Source of the DNA: Natrialbaceae archaeon AArc-T1-2
GTDB taxonomy: Archaea > Halobacteriota > Halobacteria > Halobacteriales > Natrialbaceae
Assembly (NCBI RefSeq): GCF_030273315.1
Contig: NZ_CP127174.1
Coordinates: 1,922,001 to 1,986,000, forward strand
Length of the DNA: 64,000 nt
Direction: 5' to 3'
Positions 7,881 to 15,920 of this stretch are shown here, in pieces. Positions within the stretch are counted from its first letter, which is position 1; every line of letters starts with the position of its first letter. Both the position numbers and the translations under genes were made by a program. The notes under the pieces were generated by a model that was not told the origin of the DNA, searched no databases, and worked only from the letters and a program-made list of their open reading frames with translations.

Positions 7881-9155
7881 TCACGCCGACGGGACGGGAT
7901 CCAGCGGCTCCCGGAGCGCCCAGCTGTCGGTCGTCGGCTCGAGCCGGTGGGGCTCTGCGCCGCGGTCGGCGAGAACGCCGCTGTGATACAGCATCGCCTT
8001 CAGCTGGAACACGGTGGGGGCGTGAAAGACGGTCCCGTCCGCGAGTGCGTCCGACCGGAGCGTTCCGTCGGCTTCGAGCACCCGGCTGCGGACGTCTTCG
8101 CTCCCGCGGACGAACAGTTCGACGGCGAACGTCGGATGCTGGACGTGAAGCCACTCGAGGAGGTCGACGAGCGACGGCTCGGTGATCCCCTCCTCGGACA
8201 TCGCCTGGAGTTCCCCGACGAGCAGCTGTGTCGCCGGGTACGCCCAGACGACGCGTCGCGTCAGGACGCCCCATTCGGGCGCGAGTTCGCAAAAGCGCGT
8301 TCGCGAACCCTGCCAGTCCTCGAACGCCTGCAAGGCGGCGTCGACCGAACCGTACCGCTCGAGTGCGAACCGGACGACCTCCGCCCCGAGCGGCGTGAGT
8401 TCGATGCGAGTCGGTCGCTGCTCGATCAGGCCGAGAAACGCTGCCCCCTTTCGGGCGCTGTCGGTCGCTCGGACGACGCGTTCGGCGAGTACCGCGTCGG
8501 TCTCGTCGGGATGGTACAGCGCCAGCGGATACGCGAGATAGTTCTTCGGATGGTTGAGCCCGAACGAACGGCCGGCGACGCCCTGTGCGGTCGCCTGGAA
8601 TCGGATCGCCGTCGCGTCCCCGGCGGTCCGGTTCCCGACGACACGTGGTACCTCGAGGGACTCTACCGCTCCCCCGGCGTCGACGCCGAGGACGCCGACG
8701 TTCAGCTCTCGTGCCAGCGTCCGTGCCGACCGCGAGACGGCGTCGGCTGGCGCGACGACGTAGGCGGCGTTTGCCTCGTGGAGTCGGTCGTAGGCCTGAA
8801 CGACACCTCGTTCGACGTCGACTCCCTGCTCGGTCTCGGTGTACCCTTTCGCTTCGATGGCGACGAGCGGCGGCTGCTCGCCGAATCGCTCGACTGCGAG
8901 CAGTTCCGACTCGAGGTGGGAAACGCCGACGAGGTCGGGGTAGCCGGAGCCGACCCGAACGTGGTTAAACGGCGCGAGCTGCTCGCGGACGTCCGACGGA
9001 ACCGGCCGGCCAGAGAGCCACTCTTCGCTCGCGAACTGGGTGTCGACGACGGCGTAGGCGTACGCGTCGGGTTCCGACCGGTCGACGTCCGGAAAGAGGC
9101 GACGTTTGGCGTGTGCGAGGACCTGCGGTTCGGACAGCGACGCCGTGTTCGCCAT
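7881..9155 (-). CDS. PD-(D/E)XK nuclease-like protein of unknown function
   Basis: A 424-residue soluble protein. Residues 73-103 contain the nuclease-type pattern P73-D74 (in YPDLVGVS) followed by E101-A-K103 (in LVAIEAKGYTE), the arrangement of PD-(D/E)XK phosphodiesterases. The remaining 300 residues are predicted mixed alpha/beta, and I recognise no domain in them. The start chosen is the ATG at 9155, since further upstream the frame overlaps hjc. It lies 79 bp downstream of hjc on the same strand, suggesting a shared DNA-related context. The motif is short, so a nuclease role is inference. Confidence 0.65.
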   Translation of the reverse strand: MANTASLSEPQVLAHAKRRLFPDVDRSEPDAYAYAVVDTQFASEEWLSGRPVPSDVREQLAPFNHVRVGSGYPDLVGVSHLESELLAVERFGEQPPLVAIEAKGYTETEQGVDVERGVVQAYDRLHEANAAYVVAPADAVSRSARTLARELNVGVLGVDAGGAVESLEVPRVVGNRTAGDATAIRFQATAQGVAGRSFGLNHPKNYLAYPLALYHPDETDAVLAERVVRATDSARKGAAFLGLIEQRPTRIELTPLGAEVVRFALERYGSVDAALQAFEDWQGSRTRFCELAPEWGVLTRRVVWAYPATQLLVGELQAMSEEGITEPSLVDLLEWLHVQHPTFAVELFVRGSEDVRSRVLEADGTLRSDALADGTVFHAPTVFQLKAMLYHSGVLADRGAEPHRLEPTTDSWALREPLDPVPSA

Positions 9156-9234
9156 ACTCCGACATGTTCCGGCGTCTGTATGAATGTTCGCCGACCGTGA
9201 CGGACCGATCGTCGGTTTCCGGATCCGCTCGGTC

Positions 9235-9759
9235 CTATCGCGTCTCGAGCATCGCCGCAGCCTCCCCGACGGCGAGATCGCCCTGTGAGACGGCGGTGAG
9301 CACGTCCAACACGGCGGGGTCGTGGTCGGGCTCGTCTTCGCCGACCTCTGCCAGGGTAACTTTCTCCGATCGGCCGACGAACTCGGGGAAGTCGGTGCCC
9401 TCGGCGAGTGCCGTCTCGCGTTTGACGCGGTAGTTACCGCCGTCGGTTCGGTGGAGGTCGCCGGGATGGAAGAAGTACCAGTCCTCGCGGTCGAACCGGA
9501 CGCCGACACGCGGTTTCGCGCCGAAGTTCCGGCTGAAGTAGACGAGCGCCTCGACTTCCTCACCGTCGAGGTAGATCGGCTTGCCGGAACTCGATTTTGC
9601 CTCGATCGCATAGAAGGTCTCGCCGTCGCCGGCCAGTACGTCCGGGAGCTCCCGATCGGTCGCGGAACCACTCGCGGGCGCACGCATCACCGCGAAGCCG
9701 GCCTCGTCGAGTTTGTTGACGAGTTCGCGTTCGCGGCGGTCGCCCTTCGCCTGGGACAT
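9235..9759 (-). CDS. hjc: Holliday junction resolvase Hjc
   Basis: A 174-residue archaeal Holliday junction resolvase, which cuts four-way DNA junctions in recombinational repair. The N-terminal domain carries the conserved [17 protein letters not shown], then D40 in ELPDVL and E53-A-K55 in [10 protein letters not shown], the metal-binding PD-(D/E)XK centre. Residues 125-174 form an acidic extension longer than in crenarchaeal Hjc, usual in haloarchaea. ATG start at 9759. Followed by a second PD-(D/E)XK-like gene. Confidence 0.93.
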   Translation of the reverse strand: MSQAKGDRRERELVNKLDEAGFAVMRAPASGSATDRELPDVLAGDGETFYAIEAKSSSGKPIYLDGEEVEALVYFSRNFGAKPRVGVRFDREDWYFFHPGDLHRTDGGNYRVKRETALAEGTDFPEFVGRSEKVTLAEVGEDEPDHDPAVLDVLTAVSQGDLAVGEAAAMLETR

Positions 9760-9842
9760 GTTCTACCCCTCTCTCACGCGCGGTGGCTAATAAACAAGGT
9801 GGACGCCGGCCGCGGATCACGGTGACGACCCCGATCGCGTGA

Positions 9843-10655
9843 TCAGACCGGCGTCAGTGCGAGCAACGCCTCGAGCAGCGCCGTCTGCATCTCCTCGAGC
9901 TCCTCGGGGTCGCCGTACTCGAGTTGCAGGTACAGCAGGCCGAACTGAAAGAGGTTGAAACCGGCGTGGGCGGCCGTCGGTACGACGAGGTTGTCCGTCT
10001 TGGCGTAGGCGTAGCCGAAGATGAGCGAGCCGACGAAGATTGCAGTCAGCGAGACGAGCGTGGCGAGCATCGGGCCGCCACCGGTGAGAAACGCCGGGAA
10101 GTGGACGACGGTGAAGATGACGCTGGCGAGAACGATCGCGACACCCGTGCTATACCCCTCGTAGAGACGCTTCTGGATCACGTTTCGGAAGAGAAACTCC
10201 TCGGCCGGTGCGTTGGCGAAGACGACGATGGCGAACATCGCGAGCAGCAACACCTGATCGTCGCCGACGACGGTGACGATCTCGTTGGGTGCAGAGGGCA
10301 GTTCGAGAAGTTGAACGACGATCCCGAACGCGATAATGAAGAGGATGCTTCCGACGGTGGTCCCGACGATCCACAGCAGGTCTCGTTTCGTGGGGAGCCG
10401 GAGATCGACGTACGACCACCCGCGGCCGGTGTACGCGAGGTAGATCGCCCCCGCGAGGAAGAATCCGCCGAAGTTCAACGCCATCATCGTGATGACCGAC
10501 CACCGGTCTGCCGACACGTCGGGATCTGCAAGTCCCGGATCGAGGAACGCAAGCGGTGACGTGAGAACGGTTGCGACGAAGAGACCGAACAGGGCGAGTC
10601 CGAACCCGACCAGTGCGGATCGGGCCGGGCTGTCACGCCGCTGTGGAAGTGCCAT
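9843..10655 (-). CDS. CPBP family intramembrane metalloprotease
   Basis: A 270-residue membrane protein with about eight hydrophobic segments. It carries all motifs of the CAAX protease / bacteriocin-processing (CPBP, Abi) family: E152-E153-x3-R157 in AEEFLFRN, H185 in VHFPAF, and H230 with N234 in AAHAGFN. Such enzymes cleave substrates within the membrane; prenylated CAAX proteins are substrates in eukaryotes, but the archaeal substrates are not known. ATG start at 10655. The neighbours give no functional hint. Confidence 0.88.
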   Translation of the reverse strand: MALPQRRDSPARSALVGFGLALFGLFVATVLTSPLAFLDPGLADPDVSADRWSVITMMALNFGGFFLAGAIYLAYTGRGWSYVDLRLPTKRDLLWIVGTTVGSILFIIAFGIVVQLLELPSAPNEIVTVVGDDQVLLLAMFAIVVFANAPAEEFLFRNVIQKRLYEGYSTGVAIVLASVIFTVVHFPAFLTGGGPMLATLVSLTAIFVGSLIFGYAYAKTDNLVVPTAAHAGFNLFQFGLLYLQLEYGDPEELEEMQTALLEALLALTPV

Positions 10656-10696
10656 GCGAGACGGTACGGGAAAGACGCCCTAATGGCTTCCCTTCT

Positions 10697-11986
10697 TCAC
10701 GTCCCGTGATCCCAGGAGTCCATGTACTCTCGCTGGCTCTCGGTCAGCGAATCGTACTCGACGCCCTCGGCCGCGAGTTTGATCTCGGCGATCTCTCTGT
10801 CGAGTTCGTCGGGGACGTCGTGGACGCCGGGTTCGTACGTCTCGGCGTGTGCACACTCGAGCAGCTCCCGGACACAGACGGCCTGCACGCCGAAGCTCTG
10901 GTCCATCACCTCGACGGGGTGGCCGAGCGAGACGGGCGCGGCGAGGTTGACCAGCCGTCCTTCGGCGACGACGTTCAGTCGGCGACCGTCCTCGAGTTCG
11001 TAGGCGTCGACGCCCTCCCTGGCTTCGTACCGATCGACCGCGAGCTCTGCGAGTGCCTCGAGGTCGATCTCGATGTCGAAGTGGCCGGCGTTCGCGAGTA
11101 CGACGCCGTCGTCCATTTTCTCGAAGTGCTCTTCGACGATGACGTCGCGGTTGCCCGTCGTCGTGAGGAAGACGTCGCCCATCTCGGCCGCTTCCGCCAT
11201 GGGCATCACGTCGTAGCCCTCCATGTGGGCCTCGAGCGCGCGCCGTGGCTCGACTTCGGTGACGATGACGTTCGCGTTCTGGCCCGCTGCCTTCCGGGCG
11301 ACGCCCTTGCCACAGTAGCCGAAGCCGGCGACGACGACGTCTTTGCCAGCCCACGAGAGGTTCGTCGTCATTGCAATCGAGGCGAGCGATGACTCGCCGG
11401 TGCCGTGGACGTTGTCGAACAGGCGTTTCATCGGCGTGTCGTTGACCGCGAAGACGGGGTACTCGAGCGCCCCGTCTTCGTCCATCGCGCGCAGCCGATG
11501 GACGCCCGTCGTCGTCTCTTCGGCACCGCCGACGATGCCGTCGATTAACTCGGGGTGATCCTCGTGGATCGCCGCGACGAGGTCCATCCCGTCGTCGACC
11601 GTGATCGTGGGTTCGTGGGCGATGACGGCCTCGATCGCCTCGTAGTAGGCCTCGTCGCCGACGCCGCGTTTCGCGTAGCTGGTGATCGACTCGTGAGCGT
11701 CGAGGGCGGCCGAGACGTCGTCGTGGGTCGACAGCGGGTTACAGCCCGTGACGGCGACGTCTGCACCGCCGTCGGCCAGCGTCTCGACCAGGATCGCCGT
11801 CTTCGCCTCGACGTGCATCGCCATCCCGATCGTCTCGCCCTCGAGGGGCTTTTCCTCTCGAAACTCCTCGCGGACCCGTTCCATGATGGGCATGTGCTGG
11901 GCCGCCCACTCCATCTTGCGTCGGCCCTCTGCTCGAGCCGACGCCACGTCGTCTAGGTGTTCGCTGATCGGCGGATACGCACTCAT
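10697..11986 (-). CDS. ahcY: adenosylhomocysteinase
   Basis: A 429-residue cytoplasmic enzyme that hydrolyses S-adenosylhomocysteine to adenosine and homocysteine, removing the inhibitory product of methyltransferases. Visible marks include [15 protein letters not shown] near residue 80, the [12 protein letters not shown] segment, and the NAD-binding motif [13 protein letters not shown]. The C-terminus lacks the extended eukaryotic-type insertion, as usual for archaea. An MtaD-type deaminase, which can act on the same metabolite, is encoded 1.5 kb away on the same strand. Confidence 0.95.
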   Translation of the reverse strand: MSAYPPISEHLDDVASARAEGRRKMEWAAQHMPIMERVREEFREEKPLEGETIGMAMHVEAKTAILVETLADGGADVAVTGCNPLSTHDDVSAALDAHESITSYAKRGVGDEAYYEAIEAVIAHEPTITVDDGMDLVAAIHEDHPELIDGIVGGAEETTTGVHRLRAMDEDGALEYPVFAVNDTPMKRLFDNVHGTGESSLASIAMTTNLSWAGKDVVVAGFGYCGKGVARKAAGQNANVIVTEVEPRRALEAHMEGYDVMPMAEAAEMGDVFLTTTGNRDVIVEEHFEKMDDGVVLANAGHFDIEIDLEALAELAVDRYEAREGVDAYELEDGRRLNVVAEGRLVNLAAPVSLGHPVEVMDQSFGVQAVCVRELLECAHAETYEPGVHDVPDELDREIAEIKLAAEGVEYDSLTESQREYMDSWDHGT

Positions 11987-12156
11987 AGCTCGAACGAGTG
12001 CGAGCGTGGCAAAAACGGTACCGAAGCGACTGCGTCAGAACGCCGATCGAGGACCGACACGGTTCGTCCCATGGCGTGTTCGACCGATCGACGGAGATGG
12101 GGTGTCTCGTTCGTGTCGATCGGTACTCGGCAGTTCGGCCGGTGGATCGCCTTCAG

Positions 12157-13413
12157 CTACGGCGGCCCACCGCCGCCGCTGTTACCTGGCGCACTGCCGC
12201 TGTTACCCGGCGAATCGCCGCCACTCTGTGAACTGCTGCTGTCGTCGTCTTCGTCGTCACCGCCCGGGCCGGCATGCTCCGGTGGGCCGCGGTCGTCAGT
12301 CTCGTTGTCCTCACCGCCTGGACCGGCGTGCTCCGGCGGGCCGGCGTGGTCGGGCGCGTTACCCGGGTTGTTCTCCGTGACGAACGCCGCGACTTGCGAG
12401 CCGATGCCGCCGTCGGTCCCGCTGGGATCGAGGCTCGCCACGAAGGAACTGACGGCGTCGCCGAAGGTGTCACTCTCCTCGAGGAGCTGATCTTCCTCGG
12501 ACAGAAGCGTTGCCTCGGTCGTTACCGACTCGTCCTCGTACGTCGCCTCGATCGAGACGTCGACGGTCTCGTCGGGTTCGGGCAGTGTGACCGTGCCGTT
12601 CTCGTCGGTCTTGTACTCGTCCGCACCGTCGTAGGTCGCGTTCTCATCGACGGTAGTGACGTCGACGGTCGCGTTCTCGATGGTCTCGTCGGTCACGTTG
12701 TCGGTGACCGTCACGAGGACGTCGCCGTTCTGCTCGACGTCGATCGCGAGCGCCTCGAGGTCGTCTTTGTCGTCGTCGGCTGCCTCGAGTTTCTGCTCGA
12801 CGGTCGTCGATGTACCGTCGTACGTTGCCTCGATCGAGACCTCGACGTCTTCGTCGGGCTCGGGCAGTGTGACGGTCCCGTCTTCGTCGGTCTTGTACTC
12901 GTCCGCGCCGTCGTAGCTCGCATCCTCGTCGTCGACGGTCACGTTGACCGTCGCGTTCTCGACTGTGCTTTCGTTTTCGGTGACCGTCAGGAGGACGTCA
13001 CCGTTCTGCTCGACGTCGATCGCGAGCGCCTCGAGGTCGTCTTTGTCGTCGTCGGCTGCCTCGAGTTTCTGCTCGACGGTCGTCGATGCACCGTCGTACG
13101 TTGCCTCGATCGAGACCTCGACGTCTTCGTCGGGCTCGGGCAGTGTGACGGTCCCGTCTTCGTCGGTCTTGTACTCGTCCGCGCCGTCGTAGCTCGCATC
13201 CTCGTCGTCGACGGTCACGTTGACCGTCGCGTTCTCGACTGTGCTTTCGTTTTCGGTGACCGTCAGGAGGACGTCACCGTTCTGTTCGACGTCGATCGAC
13301 AGGTCATCCTCGTCGTCGTCGCCCGCCGCTACCGCACCAAGCGGTGCGAGGACGGACAGTACCATGGCGGCGGCAAGCGCCACCGCGAACCCTCGTGTTC
13401 GATTCATTGCCAC
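12157..13413 (-). CDS. secreted repeat protein with three 92-residue beta-type repeats
   Basis: A 418-residue acidic protein with an N-terminal signal peptide (hydrophobic residues 9-30 after NRTR). Residues 40-131, 132-223 and 224-318 are three tandem repeats of an Ig-like/prealbumin-like unit beginning IDVEQNGDVL and containing YDGADEYKTDE and TLPEPDE. Repeats 1 and 2 are almost identical at the DNA level; repeat 3 has diverged. The last 80 residues are low complexity, with two GPPEHAGPGG motifs and Ser/Gly/Asn-Pro runs. There is no C-terminal anchor helix, so it is probably secreted or loosely surface-associated. Function unknown. Confidence 0.8.
   Translation of the reverse strand: MAMNRTRGFAVALAAAMVLSVLAPLGAVAAGDDDEDDLSIDVEQNGDVLLTVTENESTVENATVNVTVDDEDASYDGADEYKTDEDGTVTLPEPDEDVEVSIEATYDGASTTVEQKLEAADDDKDDLEALAIDVEQNGDVLLTVTENESTVENATVNVTVDDEDASYDGADEYKTDEDGTVTLPEPDEDVEVSIEATYDGTSTTVEQKLEAADDDKDDLEALAIDVEQNGDVLVTVTDNVTDETIENATVDVTTVDENATYDGADEYKTDENGTVTLPEPDETVDVSIEATYEDESVTTEATLLSEEDQLLEESDTFGDAVSSFVASLDPSGTDGGIGSQVAAFVTENNPGNAPDHAGPPEHAGPGGEDNETDDRGPPEHAGPGGDDEDDDSSSSQSGGDSPGNSGSAPGNSGGGGPP
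12745..13020 (-). repeat. 276-bp tandem repeat, second unit
   Basis: This unit encodes residues 132-223 of the secreted repeat protein. It differs from the adjoining unit at 13021-13296 by only a few bases; for example, GTA versus GCA near 12810 and 13086 changes Thr to Ala. Its exact 92-codon length points to unequal crossover or recent duplication. Confidence 0.85.
13021..13296 (-). repeat. 276-bp tandem repeat, first unit
   Basis: This unit encodes residues 40-131 of the secreted repeat protein and nearly duplicates the unit at 12745-13020. The third, diverged unit occupies about 12460-12744. Confidence 0.85.
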
Positions 13414-13538
13414 TCGTGACGTTCACGATAGCACGCATAAACCCGGTCGGACGTTCGACCCGTTCACGGACGGAAAAGAAGTCTGTAGAATCGTTTTAAG
13501 CGTTTATCGGATGCTGTGAACGTTTAACTGCCCGAGCG

Positions 13539-14828
13539 TCAGTCGGCACGAGCCACGAGCGACGTCGCCTGCTCGGCTGCCCGTTTCCGGACGGCCTCTT
13601 CGTCGAGCGTCAGGACCTCCCGGTCGCGCATCAACACCTGACCGGCACAGACGGTGTGACGGACGTCGGCCGCCGCCGCGGCGTAGGCGAGGTGACTCAC
13701 GGGGTCGTGGGCCGGCGTCAGGTGTGGCTTCGCGAGGTCGATCACGGCGAGGTCGGCAGGCGAGCCCGCCTCGAGACGACCCGACTCGAGGCCGATCGCC
13801 GCGGCGCTATCGCGGGTCAGCATCTCGACGACGGCCTCGGCGGGGACCGCGCTGGCGTCCTCGGCCGCGAGCTTGCCGAGCATGGCGGCGTCGCGACCCT
13901 CGTCTAACATCGAGAGGTCGTTGTTCGAGGCCGCGCCGTCGGTGCCGACCCCCACGGTGACCCCTGCCTCGCGCATGCGTTCGACGGGTGCCATCCCGCT
14001 CGCCAGTTTCATGTTCGAGGCCGGACAGTGGATCACGCTCGCGTCGCTTTCGGCGAGTAAGCCGATCTCGCTCTCGTCGACGTGGACGCCGTGGGCGAGA
14101 AAGTCCTCGGGCTCGAGCAGCCCCCTCTCGGCGGCGTAGGAAAGCGGCCGGACGCCGTGTTCTTCGACGATGGGGGTGACCTCCCCCGCCGTCTCGTTGG
14201 CGTGAAAGTGCACCGGGACGCCGAGCTCGCGGGCCTTCGGGACGAACTCCTCGAGGACCGCCGCGTCGACGGTCGTCAGCGAGTGGGGCATAAACGCCGT
14301 CGAGATGCGGTCGCTGTCCCTGGCCGCGAGTTCGCGGGCGACGTCGATCCCCTCCTGGGCGTCCTCGCGGGCGGCCTCGCTGTCTTTCCCGACCGAAATG
14401 ACGCCGTGGCCGAGCCGGGCGCGCAGCCCCGCCTCCTCGACGACGTCGGCGATCGTCGGCACGAAGAAGTACATGTCCGCGAAGGCGGTCGTCCCCGACT
14501 TGATCATCTCGAGGACGCCGAGTTCGGTCCCCGCCCGGACGTCGTCGGCCGTCAGTTCGCCCTCTGCAGGCCAGATGTCCTCGCGCAGCCACGCCTCGAG
14601 GGGTTTGTCGTCGGCGTAGCCACGCAACAGCGTCATCGCGACGTGACAGTGGCCGTTGACGAAGCCGGGAGTGACCAGCGAGTCGGTGGCATCGAGGGTG
14701 CGATCGCCGTCGAGGCTCTCACCGATCTCGAGGATTTCGCCACGTTCCTGATCGAGTAGTACGTCCGCCCGTTCGACGGCCAGCTCGGGGGTGAGCACCT
14801 GCCCGTCGGTGATCGCAAGCGTGGTCAT
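13539..14828 (-). CDS. mtaD: amidohydrolase, 5'-methylthioadenosine/S-adenosylhomocysteine deaminase type
   Basis: A 429-residue metal-dependent hydrolase of the TrzN/MtaD group. Metal ligands are visible: HCH in FVNGHCHVAMT, His in PVHFHANET, and Asp in VGTDGAASNNDLSML; VIHCPASNMKLASG is characteristic. MtaD deaminates methylthioadenosine and S-adenosylhomocysteine to the inosine forms in methionine salvage. Location near ahcY supports a role in the SAM cycle. Related amidohydrolases (guanine deaminase, chlorohydrolases) share these motifs, so the exact substrate is inferred. Confidence 0.85.
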   Translation of the reverse strand: MTTLAITDGQVLTPELAVERADVLLDQERGEILEIGESLDGDRTLDATDSLVTPGFVNGHCHVAMTLLRGYADDKPLEAWLREDIWPAEGELTADDVRAGTELGVLEMIKSGTTAFADMYFFVPTIADVVEEAGLRARLGHGVISVGKDSEAAREDAQEGIDVARELAARDSDRISTAFMPHSLTTVDAAVLEEFVPKARELGVPVHFHANETAGEVTPIVEEHGVRPLSYAAERGLLEPEDFLAHGVHVDESEIGLLAESDASVIHCPASNMKLASGMAPVERMREAGVTVGVGTDGAASNNDLSMLDEGRDAAMLGKLAAEDASAVPAEAVVEMLTRDSAAAIGLESGRLEAGSPADLAVIDLAKPHLTPAHDPVSHLAYAAAAADVRHTVCAGQVLMRDREVLTLDEEAVRKRAAEQATSLVARAD

Positions 14829-14879
14829 CGGCCGGACGTTCTCGGCGGCCGGTGTTATACTCTCTGCCCTCGGTCTTGA

Positions 14880-15455
14880 CTACTCGACCCGCTCGCCGGC
14901 CGCGATGGCCACCTCGAGCCAGTTCTCTTCGGGCGGGAGCGGACAGTCGAACGTCTCGCTGTAGGCACAAAACGGCGTGTACGCCAGGTTGAAATCGAGA
15001 ACGATCTCGTCGCCGGTCTCGAGGTCGCGGTCGGCCTCGAGTTCCATGTACCGGCCGCCCTCGTAGCTCTGCTGGCCCGTCGTCTTGTCCCGGAACGGGA
15101 CGAAGTAGGGCTCCTCCTCGGGGCGTTCCTGCTGGTAGGCGTGGATCTCGAACGCCCCGTCCTCGAGGTCGGGATCGTCCCGCTCGAGGTCGAACTCGAG
15201 TGTCGCGACCCGGACGTAGCGTACCTCCCGGCCGCTCGTGGTGTCCATCGGCACCGGCTCGGGGTCGTCGTGGACGGCGACGGTCGCTGTCACGCGGTAG
15301 TCGGGGTCGGGATCGAAGTACTCGAGGCCGTCGAAGGCGTCGCGCTCCCCGGGCGGAATCGGCGACTGGGGATGGTCGGCGAAGAACTGGTCCTTTTCCT
15401 CGCGTTTCGCCTCGAGGTCGGCGCGCCAGCGGTCGACGTCGAACTCGTCGGTCAT
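14880..15455 (-). CDS. DUF1684 domain-containing protein
   Basis: A 191-residue soluble protein starting at the ATG at 15455. It has the DUF1684 pattern: an N-terminal charged helix (RADLEAKREEKDQFFADHPQSPIP), a central FVPFRDKTTGQQSYEGGRYMEL segment, and the C-terminal LDFNLAYTPFCAYSETFDCPLPPEENWL with conserved Asn, Tyr and Cys. The family is widespread and uncharacterised. It is followed by the deaminase gene on the same strand. Confidence 0.85.
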   Translation of the reverse strand: MTDEFDVDRWRADLEAKREEKDQFFADHPQSPIPPGERDAFDGLEYFDPDPDYRVTATVAVHDDPEPVPMDTTSGREVRYVRVATLEFDLERDDPDLEDGAFEIHAYQQERPEEEPYFVPFRDKTTGQQSYEGGRYMELEADRDLETGDEIVLDFNLAYTPFCAYSETFDCPLPPEENWLEVAIAAGERVE

Positions 15456-15540
15456 GGTCGGACTAGCCCGTCGACACTCGAGTGGGTTGTGGTTTCGCCG
15501 GTCGGGCCGGTGCGGCGGTAACCGTCGGAGCGTCGGACGA

Positions 15541-15780
15541 TCAGTCCGTGATCGTGAGCACGCCGTTTCGCACGGTGACGTCGCTGGCTTCGGGCGGCAG
15601 TTCGAACTCGAACTGGTCGCCGTCGGTGACGACGATCGCCGTCGAGCCGACGATGTCCACGGAGACATCCGCGGCCGAGTTACCGAAGTCGACCGCGATC
15701 ACGGTTCCGTCGTCGTACTCGACGGTACGCACGATGACCTTCTCGTTGTCGACGGTTCTGAGGGTGTTGGGGACCTTCAC
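15541..15780 (-). CDS. conserved haloarchaeal small beta protein (79 aa, Hsp20-like fold possible)
   Basis: A 79-residue acidic protein with an almost wholly beta-strand pattern (KVIVRTVEYDDGTVIAVDFG, then FEFELPPEASDVTVRNGVLTITD). The final part, ending in NGVLTI, resembles the C-terminal beta strand of alpha-crystallin domains, where a GVL motif is typical. It is shorter than a full Hsp20. It lies upstream of the DUF1684 gene on the same strand. A chaperone-like role is only a suggestion. Confidence 0.65.
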   Translation of the reverse strand: MKVPNTLRTVDNEKVIVRTVEYDDGTVIAVDFGNSAADVSVDIVGSTAIVVTDGDQFEFELPPEASDVTVRNGVLTITD

Positions 15781-15920
15781 ACGTCAAGGTAGGCGCTCGA
15801 GACGGTAAAGGACCACGCCGGCAACGTTCGGTCGGTCGCCACGACGCCGCCACTGCCGACCGTGGGTTTTTGTATCGAGAGGCGACCAGTCCGGTCCGTC
15901 AACCCTATGAGAGACCGACG

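Noticed and set aside
12656-13519. Regularly spaced similar open frames suggesting a CRISPR-like or repeat array
   Set aside because: The 276-bp period is explained by tandem protein repeats within one coding gene; there are no short repeats with unique spacers.
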